Source: Geoalkalibacter_A sp034189505 (GTDB lineage: Bacteria; Desulfobacterota; Desulfuromonadia; Desulfuromonadales; Geoalkalibacteraceae). Taken from it: a DNA stretch of 36,095 bases. The stretch is taken from assembly GCA_034189505.1 (NCBI GenBank), contig JAXHUR010000029.1:1-36095 (forward strand), written 5' to 3'. The notes under the pieces were generated by a model. That model made no database searches and was not told the origin of the DNA. It saw nothing but the letters and a program-made list of their open reading frames with translations. The position numbers and the translations under genes were made by a program. How positions within the stretch are numbered: the first letter of the stretch is position 1; each line of letters opens with the position of its first letter. Below, piece after piece: positions 15,068-23,768 of the stretch.

Positions 15068-16630
15068 ATGGTTCAGGATATCCATCAGGAAAAGATCCTC
15101 ATTCTCGATTTTGGGTCCCAGTATACGCAGTTGATTGCCCGGCGCGTGCGCGAGGCACACGTTTATTGCGAATTGCATCCCTATGACATGACAGAGGATG
15201 AGATTCGGGCGTTCGCGCCCAACGGCATCATCCTTTCCGGTGGCCCCAAGTCCGTTTACGAAGAGGGCGCCCCGGGTATTTCAGATGCGGTTTTCGAACT
15301 GGATGTGCCGGTTCTGGGGATCTGCTACGGTATGCAGGTGATGAGTCACCACTTCGGCGGTCTTGTCGTGCCGGCCGGCAAGCGCGAATACGGCCATGCC
15401 GATCTGATCGCCCAGGGGCGTCCCGGCCCCTTGTTCGACGGGTTTTTCGTTGAAGGGAAAAGCCCGGTCTGGATGAGCCACGGCGACCACGTGGAAAGGA
15501 TGCCGGAAGGCTTTGAAACGGTGGCGCGCAGTGACAACGCACCGGTCTGTGCCATCGAGAATGCTGAACTCAAACTCTACGGGGTACAGTTTCATCCGGA
15601 GGTCAGCCATACGCCCCGCGGCGAAATCCTGATCGACGCCTTCGTGCGCAAAATCTGCGGCTGCACCGGCCAGTGGACACCCGGGCAGATCATTGACGAT
15701 GCTGTTGCGCGCATCCGTGGACAGGTTGGGGATGAGCAGGTGATACTCGGGTTGTCCGGAGGGGTCGATTCTTCGGTGGCGGCGGCTTTGATCCATCGCG
15801 CCATCGGCGATCAGCTGACCTGTGTTTTTGTCGACAACGGATTGCTGCGCCTCGGGGAGGGCGATCAGGTGATGGCGACATTTGCTGAAAACCTGGGCGT
15901 TCGAGTGATCCGGGTCGATGCCGAGGATCGCTTCATGCAGGCCCTGGCCGGGGAGCCGGATCCGGAACTCAAGCGCAAAATCATCGGCAATCTCTTCATC
16001 GAGATCTTCGAAGAAGAGTCGGCCAAAATTGAAGGGGCTTCATGGCTTGCCCAGGGAACCATCTATCCCGATGTCATCGAATCGGCCGGCGGTAAAACCG
16101 GCAAGGCGCACAACATCAAGAGCCATCACAATGTCGGCGGGCTGCCTGAGTTCATGAAGCTCAATCTTCTGGAGCCTCTGCGCGAGCTGTTCAAGGATGA
16201 AGTGCGCGCCATCGGCGAAGAACTCGGGCTGCCGCACCCCATGGTCTGGCGCCATCCCTTCCCCGGCCCGGGACTTGGCGTGCGCATCCTCGGGGAAGTG
16301 AAAAAAGAGTATGCCGACATCCTGCGTCGTGCCGATGCCATTTATATTGAAGAACTCTTCCGCACCGGTCATTATGACAAAATCAGCCAGGCGTTTGCGG
16401 TCTTTCTGCCGGTTAAAAGTGTCGGCGTCATGGGTGATGGCCGGACCTATGAATATGTGGTGGCGCTGCGCGCGGTTGAGACCCGCGATTTTATGACCGC
16501 CGGCTGGTATCCGATGCCCTATGCCGACCTGGCCCGCATCAGCAACCGCATCATCAACGAAGTCAAGGGCGTCAACCGCGTGGTCTACGACATCTCCAGT
16601 AAACCGCCTGCCACCATCGAGTGGGAATAG
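15068..16630 (+). CDS. guaA: GMP synthase (glutamine-hydrolysing)
   Basis: GuaA converts XMP to GMP using ATP and glutamine-derived ammonia. The 520-residue protein has the N-terminal class-I glutamine amidotransferase with nucleophile Cys86 in GICYGMQ and the His-Glu pair in QFHPEVSHT. The ATP-pyrophosphatase domain carries the PP-loop LGLSGGVDSS, and the C-terminal dimerisation domain has the RHPFPGPGLGVRILGE signature and ends PPATIEWE, as in essentially all GuaA proteins. The ATG at 15068 gives the standard start (QEKILILDFGSQYTQ), and a GGAG sits upstream. The neighbouring guaB supplies its substrate. Confidence 0.98.
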   Translation: MVQDIHQEKILILDFGSQYTQLIARRVREAHVYCELHPYDMTEDEIRAFAPNGIILSGGPKSVYEEGAPGISDAVFELDVPVLGICYGMQVMSHHFGGLVVPAGKREYGHADLIAQGRPGPLFDGFFVEGKSPVWMSHGDHVERMPEGFETVARSDNAPVCAIENAELKLYGVQFHPEVSHTPRGEILIDAFVRKICGCTGQWTPGQIIDDAVARIRGQVGDEQVILGLSGGVDSSVAAALIHRAIGDQLTCVFVDNGLLRLGEGDQVMATFAENLGVRVIRVDAEDRFMQALAGEPDPELKRKIIGNLFIEIFEEESAKIEGASWLAQGTIYPDVIESAGGKTGKAHNIKSHHNVGGLPEFMKLNLLEPLRELFKDEVRAIGEELGLPHPMVWRHPFPGPGLGVRILGEVKKEYADILRRADAIYIEELFRTGHYDKISQAFAVFLPVKSVGVMGDGRTYEYVVALRAVETRDFMTAGWYPMPYADLARISNRIINEVKGVNRVVYDISSKPPATIEWE

Positions 16631-16666
16631 GAAATATTCGGACCTTTAAAAATGGGGAGCAGTGCG

Positions 16667-17641
16667 ATGAAACGTATTTTCATCACCGGAGGTGCCGGTT
16701 ATATCGGAAGTCATGCCGTCAAGGTTCTGGGTGAGCATGGATATGAAGTGCTTACTTACGACAATCTGTCGACCGGCCATCGCGAGTCGATTCTGTATGG
16801 CGATCTGGTTGAAGGCGACCTTGGCGACAAGGATCTCCTGCGACGGACTTTACGCGATTTTCGCCCCGATGGCCTGATTCATTTTGCCGCTCACATTGAA
16901 GTGGCGGAAAGCGTCGCCAACCCGCTCAAATATTACCGCAACAACAGCGCCAATGCCCTGAACCTGCTTGAGGTTCTGGCTGAACTGAATCTTTCCAACC
17001 TGATTTTCAGCTCCACCGCGGCTGTCTATGGGATCGCCGATGAAATTCCGGTCAAGGAGGAGGCGCCGCTTGCTCCCATCAACCCTTATGGGGCATCAAA
17101 AAGCATCACCGAGCGTTTCCTGTCCGATTTTTCTTCTGCTCGCAGCGATTTCGATTACGTCGCTTTGCGGTATTTCAATGTTGCGGGCGCTGATTCACAG
17201 GCGCGCATCGGCCAGAAGTATAACAATGCCACCCACCTGATTACGCGGGCCTTGAAAACAGCCAAGGGGGAATACGAAAAGCTGCAGGTGTTCGGGACCG
17301 ATTATCCCACCCCCGATGGCACCTGTATTCGCGATTACATCCATGTCGACGATCTGGCGGCGGCCCATGTCGATGCATTGTGTTATCTGTTCGAAGGGGG
17401 ACCCTCCGCCGTGTTCAACTGCGGTTACGGCCACGGGTATTCGGTCCGAGAAGTCATTGATGTCGCTCGGAAAGTGACCTGTGTGGACTTCTCGGTTGAG
17501 GACACCGGCCGGCGCGATGGAGACCCGCCCGCCCTGGTCGCAGACAGCTCAAAACTGCGGCGCACCACAGGATGGCGCCCCCAACACGACAATCTTGAAT
17601 ATATCGTGCGCACCGCCTGGGAATGGGAAAAGAAACTCTGA
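16667..17641 (+). CDS. galE: UDP-glucose 4-epimerase
   Basis: The 324-residue enzyme is an extended short-chain dehydrogenase that interconverts UDP-glucose and UDP-galactose with bound NAD+. Visible features are the NAD motif TGGAGYIGSH (about 7-16), the SSTAAVYG segment with the catalytic Ser/Thr, the NPYGASK motif with Tyr and Lys of the catalytic triad, and the C-terminal NCGYGHGYSVREV segment of GalE proteins. The ATG at 16667 has GGGGAG 7 bases upstream and starts at the first strand of the Rossmann fold. It is followed by ugd after 65 bases, so the pair probably supplies nucleotide sugars for cell-surface polysaccharide. Confidence 0.95.
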   Translation: MKRIFITGGAGYIGSHAVKVLGEHGYEVLTYDNLSTGHRESILYGDLVEGDLGDKDLLRRTLRDFRPDGLIHFAAHIEVAESVANPLKYYRNNSANALNLLEVLAELNLSNLIFSSTAAVYGIADEIPVKEEAPLAPINPYGASKSITERFLSDFSSARSDFDYVALRYFNVAGADSQARIGQKYNNATHLITRALKTAKGEYEKLQVFGTDYPTPDGTCIRDYIHVDDLAAAHVDALCYLFEGGPSAVFNCGYGHGYSVREVIDVARKVTCVDFSVEDTGRRDGDPPALVADSSKLRRTTGWRPQHDNLEYIVRTAWEWEKKL

Positions 17642-17706
17642 CGGACGCGAATAAAGTAAGCCGGTGTAGTTGACACCTGGTGATTTTTTACGGAGGTACT
17701 CAAGGT

Positions 17707-19077
17707 ATGAATTTGACTGTGGTAGGAACCGGCTATGTGGGTTTGGTGACCGGCGCCTGTTTTTCTGAAATGGGGCATAATGTTTATTGCGTCGATGTGG
17801 ACGAAAGCAAGATCGAGCGGCTCAAAGAAGGGATCATTCCCATTTATGAGCCTGGGCTTGAGCGCATTGTTCAGAACAATTTCCAGGAAGGCCGGCTGCG
17901 TTTTACCACCTCGCTGGCTGATGCCATGGGCGACAGCGATATCTATTTCATCGCCGTTGGGACTCCCGCGGGCGAGGACGGCTCCGCTGACCTCAGTTAT
18001 GTGATTGAAGTGGCGAGGGAAATCGGACGCCACCTTGATAAGTACGCAGTTGTGGTCGATAAATCCACGGTGCCGGTCGGGACCGGGGAAAGAGTGCACG
18101 AAGTTATTCTGGAGGAGTTGCAGAATCGCGGCGTTGATCATTCATTCGATGTGGTCAGCAATCCCGAGTTTCTCAAAGAGGGGGCCGCGGTGGACGATTT
18201 CATGCGGCCTGATCGCATTATTATCGGTTCGGAGAGTGAGCGTGCCACTGAGGTGATGCGGACGTTGTATGCCGACTTCTCGCGTAACCATGACAAGATC
18301 ATGGTGATGGGCGTTCGCGATGCTGAAATGACCAAATACACTGCCAACGCCATGCTTGCCACAAAAATCTCTTTTATGAATGAAATCTCAACGCTCTGTG
18401 ACCGCCTTGGAGTCGATGTCGAGAACGTGCGCCTCGGTATCGGGTCGGACTCGCGCATCGGCTATTCTTTCATCTACCCCGGCTGCGGTTACGGTGGATC
18501 CTGCTTCCCAAAAGATGTCAATGCACTGATCCACATGGCCGAGCAGCGCCAGCTTTTTCCCCTTGTATTGCAGTCCGTCCATCAGCGCAACCTGTTCCAG
18601 AAGATGATGCTGGGCGAAAAGATCGCCACACGCTTCGGCAAAGACCTCTCCGGACTGACCTTTGCCTTGTGGGGGCTGGCTTTCAAGCCTGGCACCGATG
18701 ACATGCGCGATGCTCCCTCGATCGTAGTTCTGCATCAGTTGATCGGAGCAGGGGCCCGGGTGCTGGCCTATGATCCGGTGGCCGCGGAAACTGCACGGCG
18801 TGAGCTGCCCAAAGCCTGGTTCGATGAGGAGAAGCTCGTTCTTACAGAGCATCAGTACGATGCTTTGAAAGGTGTCGATGCGATGGTGCTTGTCACGGAG
18901 TGGAAGCCGTTTCGCCACCCCGATTTCGATGCGATGAAGCGCCTGATGAAGGCTCCTGTGGTGTTCGACGGTCGCAACCAGTACGATCCGGAACGCATGG
19001 AGTCGATGGGATTCGATTATTACGCAATGGGGCGCGGGAAGCAGGTTCAACCGGCGTCGAGTTCCTGCTCCCTTTGA
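17707..19077 (+). CDS. ugd: UDP-glucose 6-dehydrogenase
   Basis: This enzyme oxidises UDP-glucose twice to UDP-glucuronate, a precursor of acidic surface polysaccharides. The 456-residue product has the N-terminal Rossmann motif VVGTGYVGLVTG (about 5-16), the KSTVPVGT segment, the NPEFLKEG and EMTKYTANA motifs of the central domain, and the catalytic cysteine Cys266 in GGSCFPKD. The C-terminal domain contains GLAFKPGTDDMRDAPS and FDGRNQY. GGAGG lies about 10 bases before the ATG at 17707. It sits directly behind galE, with which it shares the UDP-glucose pool. Confidence 0.96.
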   Translation: MNLTVVGTGYVGLVTGACFSEMGHNVYCVDVDESKIERLKEGIIPIYEPGLERIVQNNFQEGRLRFTTSLADAMGDSDIYFIAVGTPAGEDGSADLSYVIEVAREIGRHLDKYAVVVDKSTVPVGTGERVHEVILEELQNRGVDHSFDVVSNPEFLKEGAAVDDFMRPDRIIIGSESERATEVMRTLYADFSRNHDKIMVMGVRDAEMTKYTANAMLATKISFMNEISTLCDRLGVDVENVRLGIGSDSRIGYSFIYPGCGYGGSCFPKDVNALIHMAEQRQLFPLVLQSVHQRNLFQKMMLGEKIATRFGKDLSGLTFALWGLAFKPGTDDMRDAPSIVVLHQLIGAGARVLAYDPVAAETARRELPKAWFDEEKLVLTEHQYDALKGVDAMVLVTEWKPFRHPDFDAMKRLMKAPVVFDGRNQYDPERMESMGFDYYAMGRGKQVQPASSSCSL

Positions 19078-19108
19078 TTCAGTGGCCATAGTACGGTCTG
19101 CAAGGCTT

Positions 19109-20116
19109 ATGGATAAAGAGCAGGGCAAGCGCCGGCCCGGAAAACCGGCCAAGAAATACAGTCAGGCAGCCAGACTCCACAATGTGATCCGGCTGCTCGA
19201 AGCGCGCTATGGTGCGACGGTCGAGGAGTTGGCGGAAGAATGCCAGGTCGACCGCCGCACCGTTTATCGTGACCTTCAGGCTGTATCGGAGGCGGGATAT
19301 CCTCTCCTGCGCGAACCCCAGGCGGACGGTCGCACGCTTTACCGCTTCCTCACAGGTTTTAAAAAAGTTCCCCCCATCAATTTTTCCCTGGAAGAGTTGA
19401 TGACGCTGTATCTGTGCCGCGGGCAACTGGGGTTTCTGCAGGGCACTCCATTTCAGGAGGATCTCGTCTCCATCTTCGACAAGATCCGCTCCAGCCTCTC
19501 GCCGCGCAACGTGGCTCACCTTGAGCGGATCTCTGAAGCCGCGGTGCCTCGATTCCAGGGGGTCCGCGATTATCACGACAAGAAAGAGATTCTGGAGAAA
19601 GTCCGCCGGGCCCTGCTTTTTCAATACCGGTGCCGCATGCAGTATCGCCCGCCGCGCAGAGAAGTGCAGAGCTACCTGTTCGATCCCTATCTTTTACTTT
19701 TCTACCAGAGCGCGCTCTACCTTGGGGGATACAGCCATAACCGCAAGGCCTTGAGATTGTTTCTGATCGACCGCATTCAGGATATCGAGATCCTGCGTGA
19801 GCGTTTTGAGGTGCCGGAGGATTTCGACGCATCCGATCTGACCGGCCGGGCTTTCGGCTTGATCGATGACCGCGCGATGAATGTCGAAGCGAGGTTCGGC
19901 GCCGAGGTCGCGCACCTGATTCGCGAGCGCATCTGGCATCCTGATCAGTCTGTCGTTGAAAACAAGGATGGCTCTCTTACTCTTTCGTTCACAGCCGCAG
20001 GCGAGCGGGAGATCCTCTCCTGGCTTTATTCCTTTCTGCCCCATGTTGAGGTTCTCTCCCCTTCCGCTCTACGGGAGAAGTTTCGTGACGGCCTGAAGCA
20101 GGCTCTTCACTGCTGA
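19109..20116 (+). CDS. HTH-WYL-domain transcriptional regulator
   Basis: The 335-residue protein has an N-terminal winged helix-turn-helix (about residues 17-70) with VEELAEECQVDRRTVYRDLQ, the pattern of DeoR-like HTH_11 domains. It is followed by a WYL domain (about 170-260; LYLGGYSHNRKALRLFLIDRI) and a WCX C-terminal part. WYL regulators sense small ligands or nucleic acid pieces and include regulators of DNA-damage and phage-defence genes. The target is unknown; no palindromic operator is apparent around it. The ATG at 19109 was chosen because a GTG 27 bases upstream lacks a ribosome site, although the AAGG before 19109 is very close. About 30 bases separate it from ugd. Confidence 0.88.
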   Translation: MDKEQGKRRPGKPAKKYSQAARLHNVIRLLEARYGATVEELAEECQVDRRTVYRDLQAVSEAGYPLLREPQADGRTLYRFLTGFKKVPPINFSLEELMTLYLCRGQLGFLQGTPFQEDLVSIFDKIRSSLSPRNVAHLERISEAAVPRFQGVRDYHDKKEILEKVRRALLFQYRCRMQYRPPRREVQSYLFDPYLLLFYQSALYLGGYSHNRKALRLFLIDRIQDIEILRERFEVPEDFDASDLTGRAFGLIDDRAMNVEARFGAEVAHLIRERIWHPDQSVVENKDGSLTLSFTAAGEREILSWLYSFLPHVEVLSPSALREKFRDGLKQALHC

Positions 20117-20196
20117 ATCCGCAATTTGCCTTGTGACATATTCTGTCTCGATCCAGTGCAATGCTTGATCCATACCCTGAAGGAAAGGAGAAAGAT

Positions 20197-20502
20197 ATGA
20201 TTGCACTTGATCTTGAGCAGGCCGCTTCGTCGGCGCTGTATCTCGACATTCACCACGTTGAATTCCCCGATGAAGGAGCTTTGCGCGTTTGTGCGCTGCT
20301 GGGAGACGGTTGGTACGAGGGAGAGGTTCTGATTGAGGTTGGAGACCAGGTGAATGTGACTCTGGCCGATCTTTATCTGGATGAAACCGCTATCCGCCCT
20401 TTATTGCAGCGCATCGGACGAGACGCTCTGGAGCAGGCTGTCGGCGGAGCTGTCTCCCGGATGAATCTTTCTTCTGCCCTGTTGCAAAAAAGATTTCTTT
20501 AG
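20197..20502 (+). CDS. Small conserved-looking protein of unknown function
   Basis: The 101-residue acidic product has no recognisable domain, signal peptide or membrane segment. The first half looks beta-rich (DIHHVEFPDEGALRV, DGWYEGEVLIEVGD) and the second half helical, ending FL. The start is placed at the ATG at 20197, with AAGGAG 6 bases before it, rather than at an upstream ATG at 20161 without a site. Coding is supported by the strong ribosome site and tight packing: the Maf gene begins 14 bases after its stop, so the two are probably co-transcribed. I cannot assign a function. Confidence 0.7.
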   Translation: MIALDLEQAASSALYLDIHHVEFPDEGALRVCALLGDGWYEGEVLIEVGDQVNVTLADLYLDETAIRPLLQRIGRDALEQAVGGAVSRMNLSSALLQKRFL

Positions 20503-20516
20503 GCTAAAGATACTTC

Positions 20517-21125
20517 ATGTCCACCATGTCTGAAATCGAACCGGCCCGTCGTCTTATTCTGGCTTCAACGAGCCCCTATCGTCTGCAGCTTCTGCGTCGC
20601 CTGGGATTGGCTTTTCATGTTTCTGCGCCTCAGGGTGAAGAGAACATCGACCAGGAGATCGCGCCGGAACTGCTGGTCAGGCACCTCGCCGTTCAAAAAG
20701 CCAGAAGCCTGAACGATAAATTTCCCGATGCGTTGATTATCGGCGCGGACCAGGTGTTCGTGGACGCCCGCGGCCATATTCTCGGTAAACCCGGCACCTT
20801 CGAGCGCGCCGAAGAGCAGCTGCGTCTGATGTCCGGCAAGACCCACGTCTTTTATACCGGTTTGTGCGTCTTTGACAGTCGTACCGGAGAAGTTGCCGCA
20901 GACTACGGCACTTACCGGGTCCGGCTGAAAAACCTGACACGTGAGCAGATTCATCGGTACGTTCGCCGTGAAAACCCCGTGGATTGTGCCGGGTCTTTCA
21001 AAGTCGAAGGGCTGGGAATCGCCCTGATGGAGCGTCTGGAAGGGGATGACTACACCACTCTGATCGGACTGCCCCTGATCAAACTGGTCGAGATGCTGGA
21101 ACGCTTCGGAATCAGTGTTCTGTAA
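20517..21125 (+). CDS. Maf-family nucleotide pyrophosphatase, YceF-type (7-methyl-GTP)
   Basis: Maf proteins hydrolyse non-canonical or methylated nucleoside triphosphates to monophosphates. The 202-residue product has the Maf signature LILASTSPYR (about 13-22), GADQVF, the GKPGTFERAEEQL region, and a C-terminal CAGSFKVEGLGIALMERLEGDD segment. The GSFK-x-EG-x-GI and RLEGDD pattern is that of the YceF subfamily, whose E. coli member prefers 7-methyl-GTP, rather than the dTTP/UTP-specific YhdE group (AGAY pattern). The start could be 20517 or the ATG nine bases later; neither has a strong ribosome site. The stop is followed by about 120 bases without clear signals, facing trkA. Confidence 0.9.
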   Translation: MSTMSEIEPARRLILASTSPYRLQLLRRLGLAFHVSAPQGEENIDQEIAPELLVRHLAVQKARSLNDKFPDALIIGADQVFVDARGHILGKPGTFERAEEQLRLMSGKTHVFYTGLCVFDSRTGEVAADYGTYRVRLKNLTREQIHRYVRRENPVDCAGSFKVEGLGIALMERLEGDDYTTLIGLPLIKLVEMLERFGISVL

Positions 21126-21246
21126 TCTTTTGAATTTATTGGAAGAAATGTACCATAATCCGCGCCATGGCACAAGAGAGAGAACCAGCGAATAACTGAA
21201 TATTTTCAGCTATTTACCTGATTTATGCTTTTGTTTTGCAGGCGCA

Positions 21247-21951
21247 TCAATCTTTACCGGTGATTTGCTCCTGCGTGTCGTAATTGTGCTTGCTTGCAGT
21301 CCGTGATGTCGATAACTTCTCCTTGAGTTTGTCGAGCACTTCGCTGTGGCAGATCAGGACGAGTTCGTCTCCTTCCTGCAATTTAATGTCTTTCTCGGTC
21401 AGAAAAAAATCACCATCGCGGTAGAAGAAGATTGCCCGGGCCTGATCGGGTAGTTCAAGGTCGTCGATGGTTTGATGGGCGTGTTTCTGATCGATCGTGA
21501 AGGTGTAAAAGCGTGCCTCGCCCTTCATGACCGTGGAGAGTTCCAGGATGTCGACTCCGGCCGCCATGTCGGCCAGATACCGGCTGATGGTGCGCGAAGG
21601 GATGATGATATCCTCAAGGCCCAGTTCCAGGCAGATATTCTCGAACTCCCATTCGTGGATATTGAGAACCACTCGTTTGAATCCAAGAGTTCTTCCCACG
21701 AGGGCGGCGATGATATTGCTTTGATCATTATCGGTCAGGCAGAAAAGAATATCGGTGTGCTTCGGATCGGCTTCACGTAGAATCTGCGGATGACTGCCGT
21801 CGCCATGCAGGAAGCTGCAATCGAGGTTTTCCGAGAGTTCCTCGATTTTGTTTTTGTTTGAATCGATAATAATGACCTCCTTACCGCGATCTATCAGCAG
21901 ACGGGCGGTGGTCACGGTCAGCTCGCTGGCACCCACAAACACAATCCTCAT
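21247..21951 (-). CDS. trkA: TrkA/KtrA-type potassium-channel regulatory subunit
   Basis: The 234-residue protein has one RCK module: an N-terminal Rossmann-like TrkA-N domain (1-130) and a TrkA-C domain (about 140-220, ELPDQARAIFFYRDGDFFLTEKDI). A single RCK is typical of KtrA-like gating rings rather than the tandem TrkA of E. coli. The dinucleotide loop reads VGASELTV instead of the usual G-x-G-x-x-G, which may change nucleotide (ATP/NAD) binding; the acidic residue after strand 2 (IIIDSN) is kept. The ATG overlaps the stop of the channel gene by four bases (ATGA) with GGAGG just upstream, so translation is coupled. It gates the TrkH pore encoded before it. Confidence 0.9.
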   Translation of the reverse strand: MRIVFVGASELTVTTARLLIDRGKEVIIIDSNKNKIEELSENLDCSFLHGDGSHPQILREADPKHTDILFCLTDNDQSNIIAALVGRTLGFKRVVLNIHEWEFENICLELGLEDIIIPSRTISRYLADMAAGVDILELSTVMKGEARFYTFTIDQKHAHQTIDDLELPDQARAIFFYRDGDFFLTEKDIKLQEGDELVLICHSEVLDKLKEKLSTSRTASKHNYDTQEQITGKD

Positions 21952-23408
21952 GATTCCTCCACACGGTATCCGAACCAGGTTCTTGGGTAGAGTATGACCA
22001 GCCAGGCCAGGATTTCAAGCCTGCCCATCAGCATATCTACACCTAACACGGCCTTGAGTAAGACCGGCAGATCCGGACCGACCACCCCGCAGGAGAGCCC
22101 TACGGTGCCGGTGGCTGAAACCACGTCGAAAAGCGCATCCAGGGGATCGTAGCCCAGCATCAGGAAGGGAAGCCAGGAGAAGGTGATGACCGTAAAAAAC
22201 AGCAGGAACAAAAGAAGCGCCTGGCGGATCTGTTCATCAGCGAGTCGATGTCCGCCCAGGCGCTGATCGAGCACTGCGTGAGGGGGCAGGCATGTTTTTA
22301 CCAGGGTCAGCTGCACCAGCCGCAGCAGGATGATGAAGCGCAGTATTTTGATCCCTCCTGCGGTAGACCCTATGCCGCCGCCGACAGCCATGGACAGGAT
22401 CGTGATCAGTTTAGAGGCAGGATCAAGCTCTCCCAGGTTGAAAGTGGCGAAGCCGGTAGTCGTCTGAGCGGTGAGGGCAAGCAGAGGTCCATGGTACAGC
22501 GCCTGGCCCCAGGACTGCTGCATGTAGAAATACATGCAGGCACTCAAGGTCAGGCTCATGAACAGAGAAAGCAGGAGCAGCCCACGCAGCTGCAGATCGT
22601 GAAACAAAACTCTCCATCTCTCGCGTCTCCCATACAGGGCCAGCGGCAGAGCGCAGGCCAGACAGATCAGCATGGTCAACCAGGGGATTATGCTGCCGGA
22701 AAAATGGCCGAGGCTGGCGTCGTGAGGTGCGAACCCGCCGGTCGAAACGGCTGCCAGGGTGTAGACGACGGCGTTGAACAATCCGCCGCCGGCCAGCAGC
22801 AGCGCAGCGATGCCGATTCCGGTCAGAATAATATAGATAATCACCACCCGCCGAGCGTAAGCTTTGGTGCCCCCTACCAGGTCATCGGTCACCTCTTCGG
22901 TGACGGCCAGACTCTTGGCCGTAAGCCCCGGGCGCATCAGCAGAGCCAGTGACAGCACGACCACCCCCAGTCCGCCGTACCACTGCATCCATGACCGCGT
23001 GAACAGAAAAACCGGTGATTTGTCCTCCACTGTCGCCAGGGTGCTGAGGCCGGTTGTGGTGGCGGCTGAAATCGCTTCGAACAAAGCGTCGTCAAACCTT
23101 AATCCTGCGCCCATCATCGGGTAAGTCATCAGCAGCGAGGTGATCAGAAAGGTCAGCGCCGCGAGGACCATCGCTTCATTGGGGTGGACCTTGCTGCCGG
23201 TGCGGATCCTCCCCAGCAGCGTCCCAATGGCAGCCATCACCGCGGCAACGACCGTGTAGCGCAAAGCCAAGTCGAACTCAGCGTAGCCGAGTGCAACGGC
23301 AAGTGGTACGAGCGTCAGGACAGAAATCACAAGGCTGAGCTGTCCGAAATATTTGCTGATCACCCTCAGGCGAACCGCGTATCTGAGTTCAGTTAATTGA
23401 CTCCCCAT
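21948..23408 (-). CDS. trkH: TrkH/KtrB-family potassium uptake channel
   Basis: The 486-residue integral membrane protein is a K+ translocation subunit with the four-fold M1-P-M2 architecture. The four P-loop filter segments can be read: TTTGLSTLA, STGGFAPHD, TTTGFATFN and TGTVGLSCG, each with the central glycine. Two additional N-terminal membrane helices and a long cytoplasmic connection follow TrkH/KtrB norms. The open frame extends about 115 codons further upstream, but that part is out-of-frame feoB remnant. The ATG at 23408 with a GGAGG a few bases before it gives the standard length and N-terminus (LTELRYAVRLRVISKYFGQL). It is co-transcribed with trkA. Confidence 0.92.
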   Translation of the reverse strand: MGSQLTELRYAVRLRVISKYFGQLSLVISVLTLVPLAVALGYAEFDLALRYTVVAAVMAAIGTLLGRIRTGSKVHPNEAMVLAALTFLITSLLMTYPMMGAGLRFDDALFEAISAATTTGLSTLATVEDKSPVFLFTRSWMQWYGGLGVVVLSLALLMRPGLTAKSLAVTEEVTDDLVGGTKAYARRVVIIYIILTGIGIAALLLAGGGLFNAVVYTLAAVSTGGFAPHDASLGHFSGSIIPWLTMLICLACALPLALYGRRERWRVLFHDLQLRGLLLLSLFMSLTLSACMYFYMQQSWGQALYHGPLLALTAQTTTGFATFNLGELDPASKLITILSMAVGGGIGSTAGGIKILRFIILLRLVQLTLVKTCLPPHAVLDQRLGGHRLADEQIRQALLLFLLFFTVITFSWLPFLMLGYDPLDALFDVVSATGTVGLSCGVVGPDLPVLLKAVLGVDMLMGRLEILAWLVILYPRTWFGYRVEES

Positions 23409-23544
23409 CAAACCTCCGCGAAGATTCTGCTTCGCACTCAGTTTATCAGGCAATCTGCTTTCCACAAAGCGAGCAGTGTTGCGTGTAAAGGTGCTTTTGC
23501 CGATACCGGGAAGGAACTCCAGATTGAATCCGTGATGCCCATGG

Positions 23545-23756
23545 CTCATCTTCGGAGCAGGCCGACAGGGAATAGCCTCCGGGAAGATCGATGATGTTGA
23601 CTTCCAGGTCGTTGAAATTGAACTGCCCTTCTTTGCGTTCAACGGTAATGCCGGGGTAGTTTCCGACGTGTTGGCGCGCCCCGTCAAAGCGTTGAACGGC
23701 GTTGTTCTTCCTGAGTTGGGGTTGCCGGCAAAAGCGATGGTCGCTGCCCGGCTCAT
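23545..23756 (-). pseudogene. feoB: Frameshifted N-terminal remnant of ferrous iron transporter feoB
   Basis: From the ATG at 23756 (GGAG site upstream) the frame encodes the FeoB G1 region AFAGNPNSGRTT followed by FNALTG. At a run of four Cs on the plus strand (23679-23682) the homology switches frame and continues as ARQHVGNYPGITVERKEG, a DLEVNIIDLPG (G3) segment and YSLSACSEDE. This is the first ~70 residues of the FeoB G-domain, with a one-base deletion in the homopolymer. After about 23545 similarity stops: the rest of the G-domain and the whole membrane domain are absent. In the G1 motif the usual Lys is also Arg. It lies directly before trkH and next to a mobile-looking repeat. Family identity is secure; what caused the deletion is unknown. 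Confidence 0.85.
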
Positions 23757-23768
23757 GATGCATTCTCC

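Noticed and set aside
23409..23756. N-terminal extension of TrkH fused to a GTPase-like region
   Set aside because: The extension is a feoB remnant, partly out of its own frame, that happens to stay open into trkH. A ribosome site and family N-terminus favour the start at 23408.
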